A stretch of 33,908 nucleotides of DNA from Candidatus Fokinia solitaria (GCA_945875075.1 CAMCJK010000004.1:1-33908); one strand, 5' to 3'. Counted from the stretch's first letter, positions 1 through 9,631 are shown. Numbers and translations are program-made. The notes: generated from the letters alone by a model not told the origin.

Positions 1-23
1 ATAATGAAACAACACCTCCAATT

Positions 24-1208
24 ATGAATGCCAATCTTGAAAAGATTGGAACAGACACTGTTAAGGCTTTAAATGAGGCAAAACAGCAAGTCACTATAAT
101 TGACGACTCTACAAATGGATTAGCATCAGGTGCAATAACAGGTATATCAGGATCCTCGGGTGTGTTTAAGTTTGCATATATTAACCTAGGTACAAGTGTT
201 AAACAAGCACTAGAAGAGAGCGGAGCAAACTATTGCATCAAGCTTTCGACTGAGGGTGAGCAACAAGTCATATCGATAACTTCTAAAGATCATGCAGCTA
301 ATGATTCAAAAGCCATCTTAGAATATCAATTTACTGGAAGTCAACAAGATATTGCTGAAAAGACTGTCTGTACCGCACTCGCATGCATGAATCATAGGGT
401 CACAAATCCAGATATGAGTACTGAAAACAGATTAAAAGTTTATCAAGCAATAGCAGACAGTCAGAATGTAGTAATGTATAAAAGTCATTCATTTGAAAAT
501 CAGGCAGCTGCAGAAATGAAGCAAAAGCTAGCTGAGCAAGGTCTTACAATAGCTACAGTTGAGTCAATAACATGTGGTTTAGCTGGTAGAGCCTTAGGAG
601 CAGCAAAAACATATGGTACTTATTCAAATCATGCTAAAAATCAGCATGTAGGAGTAAACCAGGATACTATGGATGACTATCATGAAGTGAGTGTACACAC
701 AGCAGAAGAAATGGCTATAGGTGGACTCAAAAAGAGCGGTAATGATATCTGTATGTCTTTTACAGGATTTGCTGGGGAAGCTTGGATAGAGAACAAAAAA
801 TTTAAGATAAATGCTTATGAAACCGAGGAGCAAAAGCAGAATAGAAAAAATAGCGCTATGCCAGCACCTAAATATATTGAACATGGTCAGGTGTGTATAG
901 CAGTTGCATATAAAGACAATGAGACAAATACAGTTAGGTGTAAGATAATAAAAGAACAATTTGGAAAAGATTCTAATTTTAATGATCGGCATGCAATCAG
1001 AGATGCTGTGATAACTCGTGGAGCAGCATTAGTAGGAGAGGTATATCAAAATGTTCTGCAAGAAAAAGGAGTAGAAAGAAAAAGGTCTAATAGTGTTTCA
1101 CATAAAGCTCCGAAAAGTCTTGATTCAAATCTAAATCGTATTGATCCAAAAAAAAATTGGAGAGAAAGTGTGCTGAGTAAAAACCAAGCCAGCGCTATTA
1201 ATAGGTAA
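24..1208 (+). CDS. Protein with two CinA C-terminal-like (NMN amidohydrolase-like) domains, both divergent; frame is open to the left edge so the true start may lie upstream
   Basis: C-terminal half: LTIATVESITCGLAGRAL..TYSNHAK..VGV..VSVHTAEEMAIGGLKKSGNDICMSFTGFAG...GQVCIAVAYK..F.DRHAIRDAVITRGAALV matches the CinA-C pattern. N-terminal half VTIIDDSTNGLASGAITGISGSSGVF... resembles a second, degraded copy. Confidence 0.7.
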   Translation: MNANLEKIGTDTVKALNEAKQQVTIIDDSTNGLASGAITGISGSSGVFKFAYINLGTSVKQALEESGANYCIKLSTEGEQQVISITSKDHAANDSKAILEYQFTGSQQDIAEKTVCTALACMNHRVTNPDMSTENRLKVYQAIADSQNVVMYKSHSFENQAAAEMKQKLAEQGLTIATVESITCGLAGRALGAAKTYGTYSNHAKNQHVGVNQDTMDDYHEVSVHTAEEMAIGGLKKSGNDICMSFTGFAGEAWIENKKFKINAYETEEQKQNRKNSAMPAPKYIEHGQVCIAVAYKDNETNTVRCKIIKEQFGKDSNFNDRHAIRDAVITRGAALVGEVYQNVLQEKGVERKRSNSVSHKAPKSLDSNLNRIDPKKNWRESVLSKNQASAINR

Positions 1209-1211
1209 CTA

Positions 1212-1232
1212 AAGCTGCTTTTTAAGCAGCTT
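1212..1232. terminator. Perfect 9-bp inverted repeat (AAGCTGCTT-TTT-AAGCAGCTT) between convergent genes; possible bidirectional terminator
   Basis: Seen directly; overlaps the 3' end of rpmF and lies 4 bp after the CinA-like stop. No strong T-tract on either side. Confidence 0.4.
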
Positions 1233-1425
1233 CCACTAATTCAGTTTTACTTTTGATTTTTATCACCTGCTTTCCATTGTAGTATCCATCTTTGAGAGAC
1301 ATATGATGTGAGAGTTTCGGTTCACCAGTTACCTTATCAAAAGATATATTTAAGTTTTTAAGTTTCTTATTTGCCGATCTCATTCCTTTTCTTGAGGGAG
1401 TGACTTTGCGTTTTGGTACAGCCAT
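1222..1425 (-). CDS. rpmF: 50S ribosomal protein L32
   Basis: [24 protein letters not shown]-terminus and length of 67 aa typical of L32. Confidence 0.93.
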   Translation of the reverse strand: MAVPKRKVTPSRKGMRSANKKLKNLNISFDKVTGEPKLSHHMSLKDGYYNGKQVIKIKSKTELVEAA

Positions 1426-1492
1426 TTTGATATATATATTTTTAAAATCCTATCTGACTATATCATTGAGATATTCTAAAAGCAATATTTCT

Positions 1493-3712
1493 TTATAAGA
1501 TTGAGACATCTATAACATTTTCAATATTTTTAATTTTACTTATGATACCATCTAGTTGGTGCTCTACAGCTAGTTTCAGTGCGATATTAATACTGATTCC
1601 CCCCTTATCAATCTGCTTTATATTGATTTTATATTGACTAATTCCAAATGATGTGAGGATTTGAAATACATCAGTAGCAACAGTGTATTTAGAAATCATA
1701 ATTTCAATCTGTACATCCAGTATCTCACAAATTGCCTCAGGTAATAATATTTTATATATTTGTTGCTTCTTATTTGGTGCTTCGACATTATTACAGTACT
1801 CTGAATGTAGAGTTACTCCTTTGTGTTGTGGCTCATATATTGCAATTGCCATACCTTTGGGATTAATATTGCAGCAATATGGGAGTTGTATTGTTGTATA
1901 ATATTTGAGTTTTCGGAGCATTGTAAGGCTATTATTCTTTTCTTTACCAAAAGAACATTTATTTTTAATCCAAATACTTACTTGGCTTAATAGAGAACTT
2001 TTAGATAATTTATTGATAATTTTATCAGCTTTAATTGCTCCTTTCCCAACATTAAAGAGCAAATCATCCATATTTGTATTGTAGTGATTAGCAATTCTAC
2101 TTAATTTTTCATTATCTATACTTAAATTATGTTTTGCGCATTCATCTTGAATGCTCAGACTCCCAGATGCCACCATAGAGTCAAAAAGCTTTTTTTCAAG
2201 ATAAATTTGTATCTCATTTTTTGCTTTGATAGTACAAACAACATCAAACCAATGATGTGTAACCATTAGGACATCTGATGTTAAGATCTCAACTTGGTCA
2301 CCATTTTGAAGTTTTGTTGTAATACTTGCATTCCTACCATTAACAAGTGCTGAATTAAAAAAATAACCTAAGTTGATATTGACTTCGAATGCAAAGTCTA
2401 ATGGAGTAGAGTTTTTTGGTAATGCTACAACATCGCCTTTAGGAGTAAAGCAAAATACTTGGTCATAATACATATTGAGTGTTGCACCAGATAACTCCTC
2501 ATCAATAGTATGTATGTTTTCTATTATAGAGCGTATCTTTTTTAGCCATACATCTTGGTGCAAAGTACTGTCACTGTGACTGGTTTTATAAACCCAGTGT
2601 GCAGCTATACCAAGCTCTGATAGATGATGCATCTCACTTGTCCTGATTTGTACTTCAACTTTAACATTATCATGGATCATGATTACAGTATGTATAGAAC
2701 TATAACCATTCTTCTTAGGACTGCTAACATAATCACAAAATTCCTTTGACACTACTTTGTAGTTAATATGTATAATCCCTAGTGCTAAATAGCAGTCGAT
2801 TGGGTTTTGTGTTATTATTCGTACAGCAAAAATATCAGATAAATCGTCGAAATAAATCTTTTTTTTCTCCATTTTTTGCCATATGGAAAATGGTGTTTTT
2901 TCTCTACCTTTGACAACTGCATCCAAGTTGTTTTTTTTAATCATTGAGGTTATCTCATCAACAATTTTTTTAATGTCATTATGGCCATTATCACGAAGGT
3001 TTTTAACTTGCTCTATTATTGATTGTCTAACATATGGATATAAAACATCAAATGCCAAGTCATATAGATTATTTTTAAAGTAGTGAATTCCTATTCTTTC
3101 TGCAAGCGGTGCATATATATCTATTGTTTCTTTAGCAATCTTCATTCTTTTTCTATGCTCTGGAATAGCTGATAAAGTGAGCATGTTATGTAATCGATCT
3201 GCTAGCTTTATAAGTAAAACCCTGGCATCTTCTGCTACTGCTATTAGTAATCTTTTAAGATTTTCTGTCCTACCTTGGAGGACATTTTTAGATTCAAGAC
3301 TATTTAGTTTTGTGAGGCCTTCAATAATGTTTGCTTCTTGTTGGCCAAATTCTCTCAAGATATCATTTAAAGTGTAGTCTGTATCTACAATAATATCATG
3401 TAATAATCCGCAAACTATTGTGCAAGTATCAAGATTTACTTCTGCAAGTATTTTAGCAACTGCTATAGGGTGTGTGACATATGGATCTCCAGATGCTCTT
3501 TTTTTATTTTTATGTGCCTTAACTGCAAATTCTAAAGCTCTTTTAACTTTATCTAAATGTACATTTGGTAAAAATTCTACAATATAATCTAATAAGTCAT
3601 TAGATGCTTTATCAACTTTGTTTTTGTCAGAGATATCATTTGTATCTTTATCATCATACATTTGTGTTGTTATAAACTTTTTCATCAAAGGTTTTTTCCA
3701 TCTTATCAACAA
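1493..3712 (-). CDS. RelA/SpoT homolog (HD hydrolase, synthetase, TGS and C-terminal regulatory region); likely start is an internal Met
   Basis: KRASGDPYVTHPIAVAKIL, GLLHDIIVDT, KLADRLHNM (HD); DDLSDIFAVRII, NGYSSIHT, EVQIRTSEMH..AAHW (synthetase); FTPKGDVVALPKNSTPLDFAFEV (TGS). Confidence 0.95.
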   Translation of the reverse strand: MLIRWKKPLMKKFITTQMYDDKDTNDISDKNKVDKASNDLLDYIVEFLPNVHLDKVKRALEFAVKAHKNKKRASGDPYVTHPIAVAKILAEVNLDTCTIVCGLLHDIIVDTDYTLNDILREFGQQEANIIEGLTKLNSLESKNVLQGRTENLKRLLIAVAEDARVLLIKLADRLHNMLTLSAIPEHRKRMKIAKETIDIYAPLAERIGIHYFKNNLYDLAFDVLYPYVRQSIIEQVKNLRDNGHNDIKKIVDEITSMIKKNNLDAVVKGREKTPFSIWQKMEKKKIYFDDLSDIFAVRIITQNPIDCYLALGIIHINYKVVSKEFCDYVSSPKKNGYSSIHTVIMIHDNVKVEVQIRTSEMHHLSELGIAAHWVYKTSHSDSTLHQDVWLKKIRSIIENIHTIDEELSGATLNMYYDQVFCFTPKGDVVALPKNSTPLDFAFEVNINLGYFFNSALVNGRNASITTKLQNGDQVEILTSDVLMVTHHWFDVVCTIKAKNEIQIYLEKKLFDSMVASGSLSIQDECAKHNLSIDNEKLSRIANHYNTNMDDLLFNVGKGAIKADKIINKLSKSSLLSQVSIWIKNKCSFGKEKNNSLTMLRKLKYYTTIQLPYCCNINPKGMAIAIYEPQHKGVTLHSEYCNNVEAPNKKQQIYKILLPEAICEILDVQIEIMISKYTVATDVFQILTSFGISQYKINIKQIDKGGISINIALKLAVEHQLDGIISKIKNIENVIDVSIL

Positions 3713-4892
3713 TTAAAGTTACCGTACAATCTCCTGTAATATTAATCATTGTGCGTAGCATATCAAGAATTCTATCTATACCTACTATAAGTGAAATACC
3801 TTCAACTGGTAAACCAACAGATGATAAAACAATTCCCATCATTATAATGCCACCACCAGGAAATCCTGCAGCTCCTATTGAGCCTATAGTAGATGTAATT
3901 ACAATAATCAAATAATCATGTAAAGTCAGATTTACTCCCATTACCTGAGAAAAAAACACAGCTGTAGCACCAAGATATATTGCTGTTGCATCCATGTTCA
4001 TTGAAGCTCCAAGAGGTAAGATAAATGATGCTGAACGTTTTGAAACACCTATATTTTTATGTAAATGGAGCATAGCTGTTGGTAATGTTGCTTTACTACT
4101 TGATGTAGCAAATGCTAGAGCTTGTACTGGCAACATCTTTTTATAGAAGGGTAGTGGATTGATTTTAGCAAAGAGAAATAACATCGCTCCGAAGACTAGA
4201 TACTGTAAAGCAAGAGCAGCTATGACAACTGTCGCAAACTTCATAAGAGATGCCAGCACGTCTATACCATACTTTGCTATCACACCACTCATTGTTGCAA
4301 AGACACCATAAGGTGCTATTTTTAAAACTAATTCAACCATTTTAAACATAACCTGAGTCGTAGAAATGATGACTAGTTTTAAATCTTTACTTTTTTCACC
4401 TGATAGTATTATGCTGATGCCAAGAAAAAAAGCAAAAACCACAACTTGTAAAGTATGTGTTTCAGCCATCGCCTTTATTGGATTTGAAGGAATAATATTA
4501 AGCAATACATCACTTAATGAAGTATGAACTTCTACATCAGGCGCATGATGTAATGTTATTTTAACCCCTATACCAGGCTCAAAAATTAGGGTGAACACAA
4601 TTCCTATTGTAACTGCAAGGATTGTCGTGATGCTGTATATTGCAAAGGCTTTACCGCCTAATCTGTTAAATGTGTCTGCATCATCAATGCTAGTGATTCC
4701 ATATAGAATTGCACAGAAAATTAGCGGTACAACTATCATCTTTAGCATATTACTGAAAAGAATCCCTATTGGCTCAACAATATCTACTATTTTATGGTTC
4801 AATACAGAAGGGTCAGTTGCTCCTAATACAATTCCAAGCAACATTCCTATCATGATTTTCTGCCATAGCTTGAACTTAAATTTATTTGCCAT
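3654..4892 (-). CDS. Dicarboxylate/amino acid:cation symporter (DAACS/GltP family)
   Basis: Multi-TM; ATSSSKATLPTAM and NMDATAIYLGATAVFFSQ motifs typical of DAACS transporters. Confidence 0.92.
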   Translation of the reverse strand: MANKFKFKLWQKIMIGMLLGIVLGATDPSVLNHKIVDIVEPIGILFSNMLKMIVVPLIFCAILYGITSIDDADTFNRLGGKAFAIYSITTILAVTIGIVFTLIFEPGIGVKITLHHAPDVEVHTSLSDVLLNIIPSNPIKAMAETHTLQVVVFAFFLGISIILSGEKSKDLKLVIISTTQVMFKMVELVLKIAPYGVFATMSGVIAKYGIDVLASLMKFATVVIAALALQYLVFGAMLFLFAKINPLPFYKKMLPVQALAFATSSSKATLPTAMLHLHKNIGVSKRSASFILPLGASMNMDATAIYLGATAVFFSQVMGVNLTLHDYLIIVITSTIGSIGAAGFPGGGIIMMGIVLSSVGLPVEGISLIVGIDRILDMLRTMINITGDCTVTLIVDKMEKTFDEKVYNNTNV

Positions 4893-5195
4893 AACTTATT
4901 TGTTAATACATAGAACTCAAGTAAGACATACTGACACATCCAGGACTAATGTCAACAAAACATGATTATGTGTGTACAGTTTATCTTATTAATGGTTAAT
5001 TTATTTTCTGTAAGCATTAATTTTCATAAAAATTTTATATGTAGCTTCAGAATGATTATATATTTGTATCAGATAAATACATAATCGCAATCTTTATAGC
5101 GATTGCTTGCAGCTTTATGATAGACTTTGTGATTAATTCTCAACTATTTATATCTGTTTTGGATGCAGATTCGTGAATGAATTTTTCTCAAAAGA

Positions 5196-6071
5196 TTAAA
5201 ACCGTGGAGTATCTGGTCTTTTATTATTGTTGCTTGTGAAATGAGTCCACTCATTTGAGTCTTGATATTGTAAAGGTGGCCTAAGAAGAGATTCTATATA
5301 TTGGATAACAAAACCTTTGAATGTTATATCTGGATTTTTGATCCCCCTCGATTTGGCAAACAAATCAAGTATTGTCGAATTGCCATATACAAAGAGCTCT
5401 GGAATACGCTTACAAATATGCTTACTTGTATAAGAGTCCAAGTTTTGATATAATAATCTATTATGGTAATGCTGTGCTGATGAAAGTTCTAAGTCTATAT
5501 TGAATTTGTCTTCAGAATTAATTAAAGACTCTATTTTTGTTATATCAAATTTTGCACCACAGAGTTTTTTGATTACTTCAAAGCCATCCCGTATAGTCTG
5601 ATTATTTTTACTATCTGGAGGGTCTCTAAATAACTTTATAAACTGGTCCTGACTACCATTAGATGCATTATAAAACAATGCTATTATTATAAATCTTTTG
5701 TCATCATGAGAGCTAATGCAGCCAGAGACAATTTTTATTATTTCAATATATTGCTTGATTTTACAATGCAATTCTGTTTCATGCTTATTTGTCTGTATAC
5801 ATTTTTTTTCTGTTTCATTATTTTCCTTTATTAGCGCACGCAAAAGTTGATTAATATACTTTACGAATGCTTTATCTATTTCGTGCTTTAATATGATTCC
5901 ATTCTGAAGGGGAGCCTCTGGTCTTAGATCCGTTTGATGTTGTAGATCAGTCTGTCCATATTCTTTTTCTATGATATTTTTTTCATAAATTACCTCTTGA
6001 GGGAGCTTATGAGCACCTGTTTCAAAGATTGTTTTATCACCCTGCATACTAGTTTTTACTAATTCTACCAT
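5196..6071 (-). CDS. Uncharacterised protein (291 aa)
   Basis: Long ORF in a minus-strand pair with the 355-aa ORF (21-bp gap); no family recognised. Confidence 0.6.
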   Translation of the reverse strand: MVELVKTSMQGDKTIFETGAHKLPQEVIYEKNIIEKEYGQTDLQHQTDLRPEAPLQNGIILKHEIDKAFVKYINQLLRALIKENNETEKKCIQTNKHETELHCKIKQYIEIIKIVSGCISSHDDKRFIIIALFYNASNGSQDQFIKLFRDPPDSKNNQTIRDGFEVIKKLCGAKFDITKIESLINSEDKFNIDLELSSAQHYHNRLLYQNLDSYTSKHICKRIPELFVYGNSTILDLFAKSRGIKNPDITFKGFVIQYIESLLRPPLQYQDSNEWTHFTSNNNKRPDTPRF

Positions 6072-6092
6072 AAGCAGGATTCCGATTCTATA

Positions 6093-7160
6093 TTATTGTA
6101 TTACATGGCTCTGATTTGCTGATGCCTTCTCTTTTAATTTCTCCACAAAAGAATTAGCATTATTTTTAAGCTCTCTAGTTGAAAGAGTTTTTTCGGTTAA
6201 ATAATAATTGCAAATAGCCCTAGGCATATAACTGATGAACGCCCAAAACGCCTCACAATTACTAACTTTAAGGTCATCAATGGTGAGATTACTTACTCCC
6301 TTTTGCGTCCTCAATTTTGCCATAGCATCAAATGCAGCTCCAGCTTTGTCATCTAACTCCAATTCATTAAACTTTTCTATGAAAATATCTCTTTTAGTAG
6401 TTATTTGATTATTATTATTTAACTCATTGGGTATATTTAGTTCTTGCTGTATTGAGTTTGCTGCTGCTTGCTGCTCTACCAATATTGAGTTTGCTGCTGC
6501 TGGCTCTTGCTCTTTAATTGCATTTAGAACTATATCTTGGGACGATTTTGATATATCATTATTCAAGTTCATATGAAATACTATAGTAAAACAATAGCGC
6601 CTTATGTGCTGTTGATCATCCGGATACTTTCCAAGCTTTGTGCGATTAAAATCATATTTATACAAAAATTCTGCCTTATTATATAATGTTTCTCCTAAGT
6701 CACTTTGTAACTCACTAATTAGATCATTCGCTACTTGTTTTTCTGCATTCCCCAATATATCTTTGTAAACATAAAGAAATGAGGAAGATAATTCCATTGC
6801 AAGCTTTTGCATAGTGTCTCTATTTTCATACAAGAGCAGTAATTCATCATCAGTAAAATTAGCATTCCTCACAATATCCTCATTGTCATTTCTAGTCTTA
6901 TAGTACTTTATTGCAGCTGGATTATCTGAATACAAGAACGACAAAGCATCATCAGTCAAATTAGTTGCTTTATTTGTATACGATTCTATTACATCTTTAC
7001 TGTGTTTTGAATGATAGCGTGGGTTCTTATTATTTGACTTGTCTAAATAACTGATTTTGAACTCATCAATATGTTTCCTCATCACTTTTATTTTTTCATC
7101 ATTCTCAACAGGCTTTTGTAACCTCTGTAGAAATTCATATTGTTGTACTTGATTTTGCAT
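6093..7160 (-). CDS. Uncharacterised protein (355 aa) with internal repeats
   Basis: Long ORF; two N-A-x-[LF]-T-D-D-x-L-x-x-L-Y motifs 34 residues apart; AAANSI direct repeat. Confidence 0.65.
   Translation of the reverse strand: MQNQVQQYEFLQRLQKPVENDEKIKVMRKHIDEFKISYLDKSNNKNPRYHSKHSKDVIESYTNKATNLTDDALSFLYSDNPAAIKYYKTRNDNEDIVRNANFTDDELLLLYENRDTMQKLAMELSSSFLYVYKDILGNAEKQVANDLISELQSDLGETLYNKAEFLYKYDFNRTKLGKYPDDQQHIRRYCFTIVFHMNLNNDISKSSQDIVLNAIKEQEPAAANSILVEQQAAANSIQQELNIPNELNNNNQITTKRDIFIEKFNELELDDKAGAAFDAMAKLRTQKGVSNLTIDDLKVSNCEAFWAFISYMPRAICNYYLTEKTLSTRELKNNANSFVEKLKEKASANQSHVIQ
6451..6501. repeat. 18-bp identical direct repeat attgagtttgctgctgct (6451-6468 and 6484-6501), 33-bp period
   Basis: Seen directly; in-frame, encodes the repeated AAANSI in the 355-aa protein. 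Confidence 0.85.
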
Positions 7161-7251
7161 TTTAACTTATAATTGTTTTGTTGAGATATATTATTATATC
7201 ACGTGCAACTACAGCCTGTAATGAAATTATCAGTATGTATGATTGAGATAA

Positions 7252-7328
7252 TGGCGGGGGCGACGGGACTCGAACCCGCGACCTCCGGCGTGACAGGCCA
7301 GCACTCTAACCAGCTGAGCTACGCCCCC
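7252..7328 (-). tRNA. tRNA-Asp (anticodon GTC), CCA encoded
   Basis: Reverse complement GGGGGCGTAGCTCAGCTGGTTAGAGTGCTGGCCTGTCACGCCGGAGGTCGCGGGTTCGAGTCCCGTCGCCCCCGCCA: full cloverleaf, anticodon loop CTGTCAC. Confidence 0.96.
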
Positions 7329-7339
7329 TAAAAGTAGTA

Positions 7340-7415
7340 TGGTGGGTGGTGACAGGGTCGAACTGCCGACCTCCTCGGTGTAAACGAGATGCTCTACCAG
7401 CTGAGCTAACCACCC
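7340..7415 (-). tRNA. tRNA-Val (anticodon TAC), CCA encoded
   Basis: Reverse complement GGGTGGTTAGCTCAGCTGGTAGAGCATCTCGTTTACACCGAGGAGGTCGGCAGTTCGACCCTGTCACCACCCACCA: cloverleaf, anticodon loop TTTACAC. Confidence 0.96.
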
Positions 7416-7482
7416 AAGTCATTTGCAATATGTTACATCAAATAATCGACACACACAAGAGGTTTCGGAGAATGTCTGATAT

Positions 7483-8796
7483 TTATTTGCAAAATTTGAT
7501 TTCTTTTCTCAATAAAAAAACACCAGTGAGGTTTAAAATCATCAATAACCCTCCTGAAATGCTCATAATCAATATGACATCATTTTGATCATGGAATGAG
7601 AATGCAATGAAAGCTATTATCGAATATATTATATAAACTTCCTTTCCAAGTCTTTTGTTGAGAAATATTGCTGCTTTTTGCCCCATTACAAGATATCCTA
7701 TAAGAGTTGTAAATCCAGCTATAAAGAAAAGGAATGTAATATATATTTGAGAATAAGGAACATACTGTGCAATTGCATTGATGATATATTGTGATTGTTT
7801 GACATCAGACTGTAAAACCCCTGTAACAAAGACAACCATTATCGTTATCGTACAGATTATTGTATCTGAAAATAGAGCAAAGATTGCTATTCTTGCCTGT
7901 CTTTCTGGATGAGTTGTTTGAGTTTCACTTTGAACTATTGAGTCATAACCTATACCTATATCACCAGAGTATACAGCTTTAGATATCCCTATATGTGCTG
8001 CCAATAAGTTCCCACCTATAATACCACTGCTAGATGCCTTCAAAGTAAAAAAGTCTGAAAAAATTGCACTAAAAATATTTGGTAGCATATGTGAATTATC
8101 TATCATAATCCATAGACCTAATATAATGTAAGAAATCATGAAAGGAGGCATTAATATAGAACATATAGAAGAAAGTCTTTGTACCCCCCCAACAGCACTT
8201 ACTATCACTAATACCAACAGCATACCTATCACAACCATTCTATTAACATTCAATGTATCAACAAAAGTATCAGTTATAATTAGGAATTGTGAGGTCTCAG
8301 CACCATAAATACAAAGCAAAATACAAACAAAATAAGGTAGGATTTTATCTAGATTTATTCTACTTCCTTTGAAGGCTGCCTGTAAAAAATACATTGGACC
8401 ACCGTCGTATCCATGTTTTGTTTTAACTCTATATTTGATTCCAAGGTATATCTCAGAATATTTTATAATCATGCCTATGAAAGATGCTAACCACATCCAT
8501 ACGATGCCTCCTGGCCCTCCTACTTGAATCACTGCAACAACAAAAACTAAATTACCAAGTCCAACCATTCCACCAACAGAAGAAAAATATAGTTTTATAG
8601 GATGAACGCCTTGCTTCCCTTTTTCTGCACAGCTCAGAAGCTCTCCTATATACTTTCTAGGCTGTAATAAAATTGAAATTTGAAAAAATTTGTTTTTTAT
8701 TGTGAAATAAGATCCTATCAAGATAATGAAAAATATCCCAAGATAATCCCATAAAATAGCATCAATTCCTTCAAGTATTCTAAAGAATTCTTTCAT
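7483..8796 (-). CDS. Alanine/glycine:cation symporter (AGCS family)
   Basis: GMVGLGNLVFVVAVIQVGGPGGIVWMW, KYSEIYLGIKYRVKTKHGYDGGPMYFLQ, GIGYDSIVQSETQTTHPERQAR are AGCS signatures. Confidence 0.93.
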   Translation of the reverse strand: MKEFFRILEGIDAILWDYLGIFFIILIGSYFTIKNKFFQISILLQPRKYIGELLSCAEKGKQGVHPIKLYFSSVGGMVGLGNLVFVVAVIQVGGPGGIVWMWLASFIGMIIKYSEIYLGIKYRVKTKHGYDGGPMYFLQAAFKGSRINLDKILPYFVCILLCIYGAETSQFLIITDTFVDTLNVNRMVVIGMLLVLVIVSAVGGVQRLSSICSILMPPFMISYIILGLWIMIDNSHMLPNIFSAIFSDFFTLKASSSGIIGGNLLAAHIGISKAVYSGDIGIGYDSIVQSETQTTHPERQARIAIFALFSDTIICTITIMVVFVTGVLQSDVKQSQYIINAIAQYVPYSQIYITFLFFIAGFTTLIGYLVMGQKAAIFLNKRLGKEVYIIYSIIAFIAFSFHDQNDVILIMSISGGLLMILNLTGVFLLRKEIKFCK

Positions 8797-8806
8797 ATTT
8801 TTTTGC

Positions 8807-9631
8807 TTATTGTGTTTTATATTCTATAAAGAGTCTGCTCCCTATATTAGAAATTACAAGTAAAATTTGAGGCAAAAACATAGCATATAAGCAGCTCATT
8901 TCAAAACTCAATACACTAAAGAGAATTTTTTGCGAGATTATAAATAATAGAGCTATTAGTGCTGATATAAAATAGAATTTTTGAGATTTGATCATTTGAG
9001 TGATTTGTGGATGTATTTTATCAGCAACTTTATTCCGATGTGTTAATGCGCTTAATAAAAACCCTAAGTTGAAAAATAAATTAAACCATATCCAATCAAA
9101 TTTATAATCTATACAAGGTGATTCTACAACTAATAGAACCATGAGTTGCAAGACGGTGCTTATAATATTTAGTTTTAGTAGTTTGTTTGTTCTAAAATCG
9201 ATTTTTTTGAATATATAGTTATAGATTAGTAGAATGATTGCCGCTGCAGGTACTGCACCAAGCATTTCAGATGTAGTATGATAATTTTTATAATGCATCG
9301 CCGCCCCACTACCAACAATAATTAAAATAAATAATGACAGTAATTTTTTATTAAAGTTACTATGAACACATAACATTCCCCAAAAAACTATTCCATATTG
9401 CATATGTCCACTTGGGAAAGCCCACCAACAGTGATTATTTAAAGAAGTATCTAGTGGGGCTTTAAAAAGGAATTTTAAATATGTATTGAATGCAGCACTC
9501 ATAAATATGAAAATAAACATAAGATTCACGAGTCTCTTCTCATAAACACCATATAATGTATAGAAGATTGAGAGCACTAAAGCCCCTACCCTTGGGTCAT
9601 TAATTAGTAGTAGGGGTTGTATAAAAAACAT
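8807..9631 (-). CDS. PAP2-superfamily membrane protein (divergent active site)
   Basis: Multi-TM; FPSGHMQ and a later H-x3-E in MHYKNYHTTSEMLGA. Confidence 0.72.
   Translation of the reverse strand: MFFIQPLLLINDPRVGALVLSIFYTLYGVYEKRLVNLMFIFIFMSAAFNTYLKFLFKAPLDTSLNNHCWWAFPSGHMQYGIVFWGMLCVHSNFNKKLLSLFILIIVGSGAAMHYKNYHTTSEMLGAVPAAAIILLIYNYIFKKIDFRTNKLLKLNIISTVLQLMVLLVVESPCIDYKFDWIWFNLFFNLGFLLSALTHRNKVADKIHPQITQMIKSQKFYFISALIALLFIISQKILFSVLSFEMSCLYAMFLPQILLVISNIGSRLFIEYKTQ

Noticed and set aside
624-992. 122-aa minus-strand ORF inside the CinA-like gene
   Set aside because: Antisense to a frame with recognisable domain motifs; no family resemblance.
2883-3083. Short plus-strand ORFs within the relA/spoT gene
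   Set aside because: Antisense to a strongly conserved enzyme; no independent support.
5087-5106. GCAATC/GATTGC inverted repeat in the 4893-5195 intergenic gap
   Set aside because: Only 6 bp of stem with no T-tract; too weak to call a terminator or an RNA gene.
7346-7588. 80-aa plus-strand ORF beginning in the tRNA-Val region
   Set aside because: Overlaps a tRNA on the opposite strand and the AGCS gene 3' end; spurious.
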